Shown here: one piece after another, positions 44,684 to 58,983 of the stretch
How the letters are laid out: every line of letters begins with the position of its first letter
Position numbering within the stretch: the first letter of the stretch is position 1
Source: Novosphingobium sp. NDB2Meth1
GTDB taxonomy: Bacteria; Pseudomonadota; Alphaproteobacteria; Sphingomonadales; Sphingomonadaceae
Direction of reading: 5' to 3'
Assembly: GCF_900117425.1 (NCBI RefSeq)
Contig: NZ_FPEH01000014.1
Location: 310,001 to 374,000 of the forward strand
Length of the DNA stretch: 64,000 bases
Position numbers and translations under genes: made by a program
Notes under the pieces: model-generated
What the model was told of the DNA's origin: nothing
Database searches by the model: none
The model's input: only the letters and a program-made list of their open reading frames with translations

Positions 44684-46213
44684 ATGGTGCAAACTCCCCG
44701 CCTGACACGGCGATCCGCTCTGGCGCTTGGCGCTGCGTCTGCTGCTGTGCTGGCGGAGGCGCGTGTTAGGGCCGCGGCGCCTTCCGGCGAGATCACGGCA
44801 TTGCCCGCGCACCAGCTGGCCGGGATGATCGCGGCGCGGCAGGTTTCGGCGGTCGAGGTGATGGCGGCCTATCTGGACCGGATCGAGCGTTTGAACCCCA
44901 AGGTCAATGCGGTGATCGCGCTGCAGGACCGGGCAGGGCTGCTCAAGCAAGCGGCTGCGGCGGATGCGGCGGTTAAGGCTGGCGGGCCGCTGGGGGCGCT
45001 CCATGGGTTGCCGCATGCGGTGAAGGACCTCTCCGCCGTCGCGGGGCTGCCGTTCACGATGGGCTCGCCGATCTTCAAGGATCAGATCGCGGCGGCGGAC
45101 GGGCTGATGGTCGAGCGGCTGCGGAAGGCGGGCGTGGTCTTTATCGGCAAGACCAATTCGCCCGAGTTCGGCCTTGGCAGCCATACCTTCAATCCGGTGT
45201 GGGGGACGACGCGCAATCCGTGGGACCTGACGCGATCGGCAGGCGGGAGCACTGGCGGCGGGGCGGTGGCGCTCGCGCTCGATCTGGTGCCGCTGGCCGA
45301 CGGCAGCGACTATGGCGGATCGCTGCGCAATCCGGCGGGGTGGAACAGTGTGTTCGGGCTGCGGCCGAGCCTCGGCAGGGTGCCGAACGACACGCAGGAC
45401 GACTGGCTGGTCTCGATGGGCGTGGCGGGGCCGATGGCGCGGAATGCGGCGGATCTGGCGCTGCTGTTTTCGGTTCAGGCGGGGTTCGATGCGCGAAAGC
45501 CGATGATGCTGGAGGGTGGCGGCGAGGCCTGGCGCGCGATCCGGCCCGAGGCGATGAAGGGCAAGCGGATCGGCTGGGCGGGCGATCTGGGCGGGGCGGT
45601 ACCCTACGAGCCGGGCGTGCTCGAGACCTGCCGCAAGGCGCTCTCGCGGTTCGAGGACATGGGCGCGGTGGTCGAGGATGCCGTGCCCGACTTTCCGGTC
45701 GAGCAGGCATGGCAGGCTTTCGTGAAGCTGCGGCACTGGCAGCAGGGCGGCAATCTGCTGGCATTCTACCGCGACCCCGCCAAGCGGGCGCTGCTGAAGG
45801 AGGCGGCGGTGTGGGAAGTGGAGGGGGGCCTCGCGCTATCGGCGTTTGATGTGAACGCTTGGAGCGCGGTGCGCTCTGGCTGGAGCCGGGCGGTGGCCAA
45901 GCTGTTCCGGCGCTATGACTACTGGGTCATGCCCAGCTCGCAGCTGTTCCCGTTTCCTGCGGAGTGGACTTATCCGAAGGACATCGGCGGGCGGCAGATG
46001 CGGACCTATCACGAGTGGATGATGGCGACCTGTCTCGTCACACTGACTGGCTGTCCGACTGTGGCGGTGCCGGCGGGGTTTGGTCCGGCGGGGCTGCCGA
46101 TCGGGTTGCAGATTGCAGCGCCTGTGCATGCCGATGCGGAATGCCTTGGGGTGGCGGCGGCATGGGAAGCCGCGAACGGGGACCTGCTGAGGCGCAGGCC
46201 GGTGCTGGCCTAG
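44684..46213 (+). CDS. Amidase-signature family amidase, exported
   Basis: The 509-residue protein has a Tat-like leader (RLTRRSALALGAASAAVLAEARVRA). The Ser-Ser-Lys triad is visible: Lys in HAVKDLSAVAG, cis-Ser in AGGSTGGGAV (Thr replaces the usual second Ser), and nucleophile Ser in SDYGGSLRNPA. It hydrolyses carboxamides of unknown identity. Its TAG stop shares the CTAG tetramer with the stop of the convergent DUF808 gene. Confidence 0.92.
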   Translation: MVQTPRLTRRSALALGAASAAVLAEARVRAAAPSGEITALPAHQLAGMIAARQVSAVEVMAAYLDRIERLNPKVNAVIALQDRAGLLKQAAAADAAVKAGGPLGALHGLPHAVKDLSAVAGLPFTMGSPIFKDQIAAADGLMVERLRKAGVVFIGKTNSPEFGLGSHTFNPVWGTTRNPWDLTRSAGGSTGGGAVALALDLVPLADGSDYGGSLRNPAGWNSVFGLRPSLGRVPNDTQDDWLVSMGVAGPMARNAADLALLFSVQAGFDARKPMMLEGGGEAWRAIRPEAMKGKRIGWAGDLGGAVPYEPGVLETCRKALSRFEDMGAVVEDAVPDFPVEQAWQAFVKLRHWQQGGNLLAFYRDPAKRALLKEAAVWEVEGGLALSAFDVNAWSAVRSGWSRAVAKLFRRYDYWVMPSSQLFPFPAEWTYPKDIGGRQMRTYHEWMMATCLVTLTGCPTVAVPAGFGPAGLPIGLQIAAPVHADAECLGVAAAWEAANGDLLRRRPVLA

Positions 46214-47094
46214 TGCCCGCCCTTCACCACATGGAGCACGCCCGCAATCACTGCACCTAAAGCAAGGCCGATGGTGCCGCTGATCGCGACGTCTGCCAGC
46301 CACGCAGTGAAGCCTTCGTGGAGGCCGAGCCATTCAGGCGGATGCATCCCCGCGCCGTGGACCACGATCTGGCCGCCGACCCACAGCATCGCCGCCGTGC
46401 CGATGGCGGCGAGCGCGGTGAGGACATGGGGCATCGCCTTGACGAGACCGCGGCCGAGCGCGCGCGTGGCGGCGCCTTCGCGCTTGGCGAGGTGGAGGCC
46501 GATATCGTCCATCTTCACGATCAGGCCGACGACGCCGTAGACCGCAGCCGTGATCGCGATGGCGACGATGACGAGCGCCGAGGCGCGCAGCGCCAGACCC
46601 TTGGCGGCGACTTCATTGAGCGCGATGACCATGATCTCGCCCGAGAGGATGAAATCGGTGCGGATCGCGCCCTTGACCATGGTTTCCTCGTGGCCGGGCG
46701 CGGCCATTTCCTGCGCTTCGGCGGCGAGATCTTCCTTGTGGGTGAGCGCGTGGATGACCTTCTCGGCGCCCTCGAAGCAGAGGAAGGCGCCGCCGGCCAT
46801 CAGGATCGGGGTGATGAGCCAGGGCAGCAGAACGGAGAGCAGCAGGATCACCGGGGTGATCACCACCAGCTTGTTGAACAGCGAACCCTTGGCGATGCGC
46901 CAGATGATCGGCAGTTCGCGGTCAGGTGTGAAGCCGGTGACGTAGCGCGGGGTGACCGCGGTATCATCGACCACCACGCCGGCGGACTTGGCGGCCGCCT
47001 TGCCCGCCGCGCCGCCGACATCCTCGAGGCTGGCGGCGGCGACTTTGGCGATGGTGGCGATATCGTCGAGAAGGGCTGCTAGTCCGCCGGGCAT
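46210..47094 (-). CDS. DUF808-family membrane protein (YedI-like)
   Basis: The 294-residue membrane protein has the DUF808 signature (GLAALLDDIATIAKVAAASLED, GVVVDDTAVTPRYVTGF, RELPIIWRIAKGSLFNKLVI-like, GAFLCFEGAEKVIH). About six transmembrane segments are visible. Function is unknown. It lies 122 bp downstream of kup on the same strand, and the gap carries an 11-bp hairpin. Confidence 0.88.
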   Translation of the reverse strand: MPGGLAALLDDIATIAKVAAASLEDVGGAAGKAAAKSAGVVVDDTAVTPRYVTGFTPDRELPIIWRIAKGSLFNKLVVITPVILLLSVLLPWLITPILMAGGAFLCFEGAEKVIHALTHKEDLAAEAQEMAAPGHEETMVKGAIRTDFILSGEIMVIALNEVAAKGLALRASALVIVAIAITAAVYGVVGLIVKMDDIGLHLAKREGAATRALGRGLVKAMPHVLTALAAIGTAAMLWVGGQIVVHGAGMHPPEWLGLHEGFTAWLADVAISGTIGLALGAVIAGVLHVVKGGH

Positions 47095-47184
47095 GTTCGG
47101 TCCTGTTGTGGTCAGGCCGGACGGTAGCGGGGGCTCGGGGGCGAGGGCAAGGGGGCGGTGTGCCTGATCAGCACCACCCGCGGA

Positions 47185-47208
47185 CCCCCTCCTCTGAAGA
47201 GGAGGGGG
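47185..47208. repeat. Hairpin CCCCCTCCTCT/AGAGGAGGGGG between kup and DUF808
   Basis: A perfect 11-bp stem starts 9 bp past the kup stop. No T-run follows on the kup strand, so it may reduce rather than stop readthrough. Confidence 0.55.
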
Positions 47209-47216
47209 CTCTTCGG

Positions 47217-49121
47217 TCAGATGCGCAGCTGGCTGCCGAGTTCGATCACGCGGTTGGTGGGGAGCTTGAAGAAGTCCATCGCGCTTTCGGAGACCTTGAG
47301 CATCCATGCGAAGAGGTGTTCGCGCCACAGCGCCATGCCGGGGATGGCGCGGCAGGCGATCAGCTTCTGCCGGCTGAGGAAGTAGCTGGTGTGGAGCGGC
47401 TCGAAGGTGAGGTCGGTGCCGGTGCAGGCGGCGGAAAGCTCGCGCGGGATGTCGATGTCTTCCATGAAGCCGTAGTGAAGCACCATGCGGTAGAAACCGT
47501 GGCCTTCCGGGTGGAACTCGGCGCGGCGCTCGGGGCTCACTTGCGGCACGTCCTCGACCTGCACGGTGAGCAGCACGATCTTCTCGTGAAGCACCTGGTT
47601 GTGCTTGAGGTTGTGCAGCAGGGCGGCGGGCAGCGCGTGGGTCGAGGCCGAGAGGAACACGGCCGTGCCCTGCACGCGCTTCACCGTGGTTGCGACCGAC
47701 TTGATGAAGACGCCGAGCGGCAGGCTGTCTTCCAGCATGCTGGTGCGCATCAGACTGCGGCCGGTGGCCCAGGTGGTCATCACGGTGAAGATGATCAGGC
47801 CGATGAAGATCGGAAACCACGCGCCTTCGAACAGCTTGGCGAGGCCCGAGGCGAGGAGGACGGAGTCGACCGCGACGAAGGTCACGAAGCCGGGGATGCT
47901 CTGCCACAGCGGCGCGCGCCAGATGCGGAAGACGACGATGTATTGCATCAGGGTGGTGATCAGCATGGTGCCGACGACGGCGAGGCCATAGGCCGGAAGC
48001 ATCGCGGCGGAGGCCTGGAAGCCGATCACGAGGACCGCGACCATGAAGGCAAGCGCCCAGTTGATCGCGGGCACGTAGATCTGGCCCTGCGCGTGGCTGG
48101 AGGTGTGGAGGATGCGCAGGCGCGGCAGGAAGCCGAGCTGGATCGCCTGCTGGGTGACCGAGAAGGCGCCGGATATGACGGCCTGGCTCGCGATGATCGT
48201 GGCGAGCGTGGCGATGATCAGGAGCGGGATGGTCAGGCTGGGCGGGACCATGTGGAAGAAGGGGTTGTCGGCGAATTCGGGGTGCTCGATCAGCATTGCG
48301 GCCTGGCCCATGTAGTTGGCCATCAGTGCGGGGACGCAGATGGCGAGCCATGCGGTGGTAATCGGCACGCGGCCGAAGTGGCCCATGTCCGCATAGAGCG
48401 CCTCGGTGCCGGTGATCGCGTAGACGATGGCGCCCAATGAGAGGAACGAGAACAGCGGGTGGGCCTGGAAGTAGCTCACCATGTAGAGCGGATTGAGCGC
48501 CATGAGCACGGCGGGGTGCTGGATGATGTGGTGCACGCCCATCGCCGCGATGGTCGAGAAATAGACCAGCATGATGGGGCCGAACAGGCGGCCGACCTTC
48601 TCTGTGCCGCGGCTCTGGATGGCGAAGAGGCCGATGAGGATGGCGAGCGCGATCCACACGATCCACGGCTTGAAGGCGGAGCTGACGACACCGAGGCCCT
48701 CGACAGCCGAGATGACGGAGATCGCCGGCGTGAGCATGGCATCGGCAAAGAACAGCGCAGTGGCGAAGAGCGCGCCGGTGAGGAGCCAGCGCTTGGGCGC
48801 GTTTTCGCCGAGCTGGCGGTGGATCAGCGCATAGAGCGCAAGGCTGCCGCCTTCGCCCTTGTTGTCGCAGCGCATGACGATGAAGACGTACTTCACCGTC
48901 ACCACGAAGACGAAGAGCCAGAAGATCAGGCTGACCACGCCGTAGAGGTCCGTGACCGAAGTGGCGAGGCGGTAGCGCGGATCGAGCGTGGCCTGCAGCG
49001 CATAGAGCGGGCTGGTGCCGATATCGCCGAAGACGACGCCAAGCGCGCCGAGGGTGAGCGCGGCGCGGTTGGAGGAATGGGCGGGTGATGCCGCAGAGGC
49101 GGCGGAGTCCGGGGCTGTCAT
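47217..49121 (-). CDS. kup: KUP-family potassium uptake protein
   Basis: The 634-residue K+:H+ symporter has the entry motif LTLGALGVVFGDIGTSPLYAL, then KGEGGSLALYALI, 12 predicted membrane segments, and a cytoplasmic C-terminal domain (PERRAEFHPEGHGFYRMVLHYGFMED). The MTAPDS start was taken; MPFRRTW 27 bases upstream is possible. It is divergent by about 93 bp from the KdpD/KdpE-like fusion gene, so the two likely share a control region. Confidence 0.94.
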   Translation of the reverse strand: MTAPDSAASAASPAHSSNRAALTLGALGVVFGDIGTSPLYALQATLDPRYRLATSVTDLYGVVSLIFWLFVFVVTVKYVFIVMRCDNKGEGGSLALYALIHRQLGENAPKRWLLTGALFATALFFADAMLTPAISVISAVEGLGVVSSAFKPWIVWIALAILIGLFAIQSRGTEKVGRLFGPIMLVYFSTIAAMGVHHIIQHPAVLMALNPLYMVSYFQAHPLFSFLSLGAIVYAITGTEALYADMGHFGRVPITTAWLAICVPALMANYMGQAAMLIEHPEFADNPFFHMVPPSLTIPLLIIATLATIIASQAVISGAFSVTQQAIQLGFLPRLRILHTSSHAQGQIYVPAINWALAFMVAVLVIGFQASAAMLPAYGLAVVGTMLITTLMQYIVVFRIWRAPLWQSIPGFVTFVAVDSVLLASGLAKLFEGAWFPIFIGLIIFTVMTTWATGRSLMRTSMLEDSLPLGVFIKSVATTVKRVQGTAVFLSASTHALPAALLHNLKHNQVLHEKIVLLTVQVEDVPQVSPERRAEFHPEGHGFYRMVLHYGFMEDIDIPRELSAACTGTDLTFEPLHTSYFLSRQKLIACRAIPGMALWREHLFAWMLKVSESAMDFFKLPTNRVIELGSQLRI

Positions 49122-49214
49122 GCCGCGCCAAGTGCGCCTGAAGGGCATTAAGTTTCCATGTGGATTGCAAACGCAGGGCGCGACATCGCGGCGCGGCGGG
49201 CCTAGGATGGCGCC

Positions 49215-51466
<2,252 letters not shown>

Positions 51467-51496
51467 CTAGGCTCACTGCGTTCGCCAAGTCTCGCT

Positions 51497-51518
51497 CCCC
51501 TCCCGCATGCGGGAGGGG
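51497..51518. repeat. 22-bp perfect palindrome between ligU and ligI
   Basis: CCCCTCCCGC-AT-GCGGGAGGGG is the same arms as the element at 35250. It sits in the 125-bp gap within the ligKUI transcript. Confidence 0.65.
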
Positions 51519-51537
51519 TTGGGGGTGGGTTTCTGCC

Positions 51538-52596
51538 TCAGCCAAAAACCACCCCGTCCATCAGCTTGCGCGCGGTGCGCAGGAGGGCAGCGGTGCGGAC
51601 GGCGCCGGTCTCATCCACTTCGAGGACGCAGCTCATTTCGCCGGTGGGGTGCTCGACCGAGAGGGTCTTGCGCGGGCCTTCCGGAATCACGGCAACCTCG
51701 GCGGCAGGGGAGCCGGGGATCAGGCACGCGGTCGCAACACTGACCGCGCCGAGGACGCCGATCGTGGCGTGGGCGCGGTGCGGGATGAAGCTGCGCACGG
51801 TGACCGCGCCGCCGTTTTTGGGTGGGGCGACGAGCATCATCTTAGGGACGGATTTGGCGGTCACGTCGCCGAGGTTCATCCGTTCGCCGACGGTGAGGCG
51901 GATGGCTTCGATCTTCGCTTTCAGGTCGGCCGCGTTGTCCAGCCAGTCGCGATCCTCATAGCCGGTGATGCCGACATCTTCGGCCTTCATCACGACGCAT
52001 GGCATGCCGTTGTCGATGAGGGTGACGGCGACGCCATTGACGACATCGAACGCATTGCCGGTGGGGAGCAGCGCACCGCAGGAAGAGCCGGCGGTGCCCG
52101 TAAATTCGAGGGGGACGGGGGCGTGGGTGCCGGGGACGCCGTCGATGGCGGCATCGCCCTTGTAGGTCACTTGGCCGCCCGGGGTCTGCACAGTGGCGAC
52201 GGCAACTTGCCCGGTGTTTTCCATGTAGATGCTGACGCGGGTTTCATCGCCGGTGGGGGCGACGAGGCCGCGCTCGATGGCGAAGGGGCCGATCCCGGCG
52301 AGGATATTGCCGCAGTTCTGGGCATCGGTGACGATGGCCTGATCGACGAAGACCTGCAGGAACAGGTAATCGACGTCGATCCCGTCGCGGGAGGATTTGC
52401 TCACCACCGCGACCTTGCTGGTGAGCGGATCGGCTCCGCCCATGCCATCGATCTGGACGGGATCGGGGCTGCCCATCATCGCGAGGAGGAAGGCGTCGCG
52501 ATGCGCGGTGTCCTGCGGCAGATCGTCTTTCAGGAAGTAGCCGCCCTTGGACGTGCCGCCGCGCATCCACATGCAGGGGGCGGAATGGGAACTCAT
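51538..52596 (-). CDS. ligU: 4-oxalomesaconate tautomerase LigU (PrpF family)
   Basis: The 352-residue protein of the PrpF/DUF453 double beta-alpha-barrel fold interconverts oxalomesaconate double-bond isomers by an allylic shift before hydration. The signature is CMWMRGGTSKGGYFLKDDLP, DGMGGADPLTSKVAVV, DAQNCGNILAGIGPFAIERG and FIPHRAHATIGVLGAVSVAT. The position between ligK and ligI supports the assignment over a generic PrpF. Confidence 0.93.
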   Translation of the reverse strand: MSSHSAPCMWMRGGTSKGGYFLKDDLPQDTAHRDAFLLAMMGSPDPVQIDGMGGADPLTSKVAVVSKSSRDGIDVDYLFLQVFVDQAIVTDAQNCGNILAGIGPFAIERGLVAPTGDETRVSIYMENTGQVAVATVQTPGGQVTYKGDAAIDGVPGTHAPVPLEFTGTAGSSCGALLPTGNAFDVVNGVAVTLIDNGMPCVVMKAEDVGITGYEDRDWLDNAADLKAKIEAIRLTVGERMNLGDVTAKSVPKMMLVAPPKNGGAVTVRSFIPHRAHATIGVLGAVSVATACLIPGSPAAEVAVIPEGPRKTLSVEHPTGEMSCVLEVDETGAVRTAALLRTARKLMDGVVFG

Positions 52597-52606
52597 GCGA
52601 ACTGCT

Positions 52607-52672
52607 CCGTTCGTGTCGAGCGAAGTCGAGACACCTGCGCGCCCGTGTCTCGACTTCGCTCGACACGAACGG
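52607..52672. repeat. Perfect 28-bp inverted repeat between ligK and ligU
   Basis: CCGTTCGTGTCGAGCGAAGT onward for 28 bases is repeated exactly in inverse after a 10-base spacer. The mRNA would form a very stable hairpin inside the operon. The GTGTCGAGCGAAGTCGAG.. type is a known style of sphingomonad dispersed repeat. Confidence 0.85.
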
Positions 52673-52694
52673 ATGAGGGGCGTTCCCCCCTTTG

Positions 52695-54628
<1,934 letters not shown>

Positions 54629-54690
54629 AGTTATGGCAGGTACGTGAATTGCATTTGTTTGCCCCGGCGCCGCGACGCAGGAGGGCGGGC

Positions 54691-55512
54691 ATGGAGAGTC
54701 TGATTGCCCTGATCGGTTTCGGCGAGGCCGGATCGACCTTTGCGCAAAGCGCTGGCTGGGAAGCTGGGGCTGCAGCTTACGACATCCTCACGGCACGGCG
54801 CGCGGCGATGGAAGCGGCGGGGGTGCTGGTCTGCGCGACCGCGGAATGCGCGCTTTCGGATGCCGATCTGGTGCTCAGCCTCGTGACGGCGGATGCGGCG
54901 CTGGCGGCGGCGAAGGACTACGCGGCGCTGCTGAAGCCGGGTGCGCTGTGGTGCGACATGAATTCGGTGGCGCCCGATACCAAGCGCGCGGCGGCCTTGG
55001 CGGTTGAGGCAGCGGGCGGGCACTATCTGGATGTGGCGGTGCTGGCGCCGGTGAACCCTGCGCGCATGAATGTGCCGCTGCTGGTTTCGGGCGCGGCGGC
55101 GGAGGAAGCGGCGCAGGCCCTGCGCGGCGCGGGCTTTGCGAACGTGCGCGTGGTGGGGGCCGAAGTTGGCCGGGCCAGCGCGATCAAGATGATCCGCTCT
55201 GTGATGGTCAAGGGCATCGAGGCGCTGACGGCGGAGATGATGCTCGCGGCGGAAGCGGCGGGCGTGACCGATGAAGTGCTGGCCTCGCTCGATGCCAGCG
55301 AGAAGGCGCAAGGCTGGGCGGCGCGCGCGGCCTACAATCTGGAGCGCATGACGACGCATGGGGCGCGCCGCGCGGCCGAGATGGAGGAAAGCGCCAAGAC
55401 GCTGATTTCGCTCGGCGTGGCGCCGGTGATGACCAGCGGCACCGTCCAGCGCCAGCGCGACATGGCCGGGAAGGCCGCACCAGTTTCCGCAGAAAAGGTA
55501 GCTGCAGAATGA
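54691..55512 (+). CDS. NAD(P)-binding dehydrogenase with DUF1932 domain
   Basis: The 273-residue protein of the beta-hydroxyacid/6-phosphogluconate dehydrogenase superfamily has a Rossmann motif IALIGFGEAGSTFA near the start, WCDMNSVAPDTKRAAAL, and a C-terminal DUF1932 helical domain (GRASAIKMIRSVMVKGIEAL, with the catalytic-type Lys). AGGAGG precedes the ATG by 6 bases. Its stop overlaps ligJ, so it heads the ligJABC transcript. No standard step of the protocatechuate 4,5-pathway needs it; the substrate is unknown. Confidence 0.88.
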   Translation: MESLIALIGFGEAGSTFAQSAGWEAGAAAYDILTARRAAMEAAGVLVCATAECALSDADLVLSLVTADAALAAAKDYAALLKPGALWCDMNSVAPDTKRAAALAVEAAGGHYLDVAVLAPVNPARMNVPLLVSGAAAEEAAQALRGAGFANVRVVGAEVGRASAIKMIRSVMVKGIEALTAEMMLAAEAAGVTDEVLASLDASEKAQGWAARAAYNLERMTTHGARRAAEMEESAKTLISLGVAPVMTSGTVQRQRDMAGKAAPVSAEKVAAE

Positions 55513-56530
55513 CGATGATTATCGACTGCCACGGCCACTACACCGTGCTGCCACGCGCGCACGACGAATGGCGCGAGGCGCAGAAGGCGGCCTTCAAGGC
55601 GGGGACGCCGTGCCCGCCCTATCCGGAGATTTCCGACGACGAGATCCGCGCGACGATCGAGGCGAACCAGCTGCGCCTGATCAAGGAGCGCGGGGCAGAC
55701 ATGACGATCTTCAGCCCCCGCGCGAGCGCGATGGCGCCGCATGTGGGGGACCAGTCGGTGGCGGTGCCGTGGGCGCAGGCGTGCAACAACCTGATCGCGC
55801 GGGTGGTGGGGCTGTTTCCCGAGACCTTTGCAGGCGTGTGCATGCTGCCGCAATCGCCAGAAGCGGACCTGACCAGCTCGATCGCCGAGCTGGAACGCTG
55901 CGTGACCGAGCTCGGCTTTATCGGCTGCAACCTCAATCCCGATCCGGGCGGCGGCTTCTTCAAGCATCCGCCGCTGACCGATCCCACCTGGTTCCCGCTC
56001 TACGAGAAGATGGTGGAGCTGGACGTGCCGGCGATGATCCACGTCTCGGGATCGTGCAATCCGGCGCAGCACGCGACGGGGGCCTATTACATCGCGGCGG
56101 ATACCATTGCCTTCATGCAGCTGCTGGAAGGCGACCTGTTCAGCCGGTTCCCGACGCTGCGCTTCATCATTCCGCATGGCGGCGGCGCGGTGCCCTATCA
56201 CTGGGGGCGCTATCGCGGCCTCGCGGACATGCTCAAGAAGCCGGACTTGCAGAGCCACCTGATGAACAACGTGTTCTTCGATACCTGCGTCTACCACCAG
56301 CCGGGAATCAACCTGCTGGCCGACGTGATCGAGACCAAAAACATCCTGTTCGGCAGCGAGATGGTCGGCGCCGTGCGGGGCATCGATCCCACGACCGGGC
56401 ACTATTTCGACGACACCAAGCGCTATGTCGACGCGCTCGATATCAGCGACGCGGCACGCCACGCGATCTTCGAGGGCAATGCCCGCCGCGTCTATCCGCG
56501 CCTCGACAAGCGCCTCAAGGAGATGGGCAA

Positions 56531-56534
<4 letters not shown>
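55509..56534 (+). CDS. ligJ: 4-oxalomesaconate hydratase LigJ
   Basis: The 341-residue amidohydrolase-fold hydratase adds water to 4-oxalomesaconate to give 4-carboxy-4-hydroxy-2-oxoadipate. It shows IIDCHGHYTVLPRAHDEWRE, GFIGCNLNPDPGGGFF, MIHVSGSCNP, FIIPHGGGAVPYHWGRYRG and ILFGSEMVGAVRGIDP. Both ends overlap neighbours by 4 bases (ATGA and GTGA), showing a translationally coupled operon. A second ATG two codons on (MIIDCHG) is possible. Confidence 0.96.
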
Positions 56535-57797
<1,263 letters not shown>

Positions 57798-57799
57798 CC

Positions 57800-57890
57800 A
57801 AATGGGGACTGTCCCCTTTTTATTGATCGAGAAACAACAAGTTGATCGCCAAACGGGCCTTCCCGAAAAATAGGGACTGTCCCCATTTTG
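57800..57890. repeat. Paired GGGGACTGTCCCC elements between ligB and ligC
   Basis: AAATGGGGACTGTCCCCTTTTT and AAAAATAGGGACTGTCCCCA are near-palindromes and near-inverse copies of each other about 45 bp apart. They can pair as a long hairpin in the ligB-ligC gap. The first is followed by a T-run and could act as a partial terminator. Confidence 0.75.
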
Positions 57891-57900
57891 TGAGGGTGAA

Positions 57901-58842
57901 ATGAGAATAGCACTCGCTGGTGCCGGCGCCTTTGGCGAGAAGCACCTTGATGGCCTGAAGAAGATCGAGGGGGTGGAGATCGTCTCCATCATCTCGCGCA
58001 CCGCCGAGCAGGCCGCCGCCGTGGCCGCGAAGTATGGCGCGAAGCATAGCTCGACCGAGCTGGATGATGCGCTGGCGCTGGGCGACGTCGATGCGGTGAT
58101 CCTCTGCACGCCGACGCAGATGCATGCGAGCCAGGCGATTGCCTGCATGGATGCGGGCAAGCACGTGCAGGTGGAAATCCCGCTGGCAGACAGCTGGGCG
58201 GACAGCGAGGCGGTGCTGGCGAAGCAGAAGGAAACGGGGCTGACCTGCATGGTCGGCCACACGCGGCGTTTCAATCCTTCGCACCAGTACGTGCACAACA
58301 AGATCAAGGCGGGCGAGTTCAACGTCCAGCAGATGGACGTGCAGACCTACTTCTTCCGCCGCCGCAACATCAACGCCAAGGGCGAGCCGCGTTCGTGGAC
58401 CGACCACCTGCTGTGGCACCACGCCGCGCATACGGTGGACCTGTTCGCCTACCAGGCGGGCCGGATCGTCAAGGCCAATGCGCTGCAAGGGCCGATGCAT
58501 CCCGAACTGGGCATCGCGATGGACATGTCGATCCAGCTCTTGAGCGAGAGCGGCGCGATCTGCACGCTTTCGCTTTCGTTCAACAACGACGGACCGCTGG
58601 GGACGTTCTTCCGCTACATCGGCGATACCGGCACCTATATCGCGCGCTACGACGATCTGGTGAACGGCAAGGAAGAGCCGATAGATGTCAGCAAGGTCGA
58701 CGTTTCGATGAACGGCATCGAGCTCCAGGACCGCGAGTTCATTGCTGCCATTCGCGAGGGGCGTGAGCCCAATTCCTCGGTGGGCAAGGTGCTCGATTGC
58801 TACCGCGTGCTGGGCGAACTGGAGACGCAGCTGGCGGGGTAG
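57901..58842 (+). CDS. ligC: 4-carboxy-2-hydroxymuconate-6-semialdehyde dehydrogenase LigC
   Basis: The 313-residue GFO/IDH/MocA-type NADP-dependent dehydrogenase has a Rossmann motif IALAGAGAFGEKHLDGL, VILCTPTQMHASQAIACMDA, GKHVQVEIPLADSW and RSWTDHLLWHHAAHTVDLFA. It oxidises the hemiacetal form of the ring-cleavage product to 2-pyrone-4,6-dicarboxylate. A 103-bp gap with repeats separates it from ligB. Confidence 0.95.
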   Translation: MRIALAGAGAFGEKHLDGLKKIEGVEIVSIISRTAEQAAAVAAKYGAKHSSTELDDALALGDVDAVILCTPTQMHASQAIACMDAGKHVQVEIPLADSWADSEAVLAKQKETGLTCMVGHTRRFNPSHQYVHNKIKAGEFNVQQMDVQTYFFRRRNINAKGEPRSWTDHLLWHHAAHTVDLFAYQAGRIVKANALQGPMHPELGIAMDMSIQLLSESGAICTLSLSFNNDGPLGTFFRYIGDTGTYIARYDDLVNGKEEPIDVSKVDVSMNGIELQDREFIAAIREGREPNSSVGKVLDCYRVLGELETQLAG

Positions 58843-58856
58843 AGACATCCCGGGCT

Positions 58857-58944
58857 TCGTCACCCGCGAGCGGAGCGAAGCAATCCAGAGCGGTTGCTCT
58901 CTGACGCTCTGGATTGCTTCGTCACTCCGCTCCTCGCAATGACG
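58857..58944. repeat. Long inverted repeat after ligC
   Basis: The left arm contains GAAGCAATCCAGAGCG and the right arm CGCTCTGGATTGCTTC, with flanking GAGCGGAG/CTCCGCTC blocks extending the pairing to about 35 bp with a few mismatches. It is a common proteobacterial dispersed hairpin, here between ligC and the CmcJ-family gene. Confidence 0.8.
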
Positions 58945-58983
58945 AGGGGTGAGTGTTGGCGCCGGGTTTGGGGAGTCTGAGCG

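Noticed and set aside
44465..45736. A long N-terminal extension open in frame with the GIY-YIG gene
   Set aside because: It runs antisense through the amidase gene and across the 32-bp repeat; the internal ATG at 44464 gives the normal family length.
46210..49170. A 986-codon frame joining kup shadow sequence to DUF808
   Set aside because: The upper part is an out-of-frame reading of kup; DUF808 begins at the ATG at 47094.
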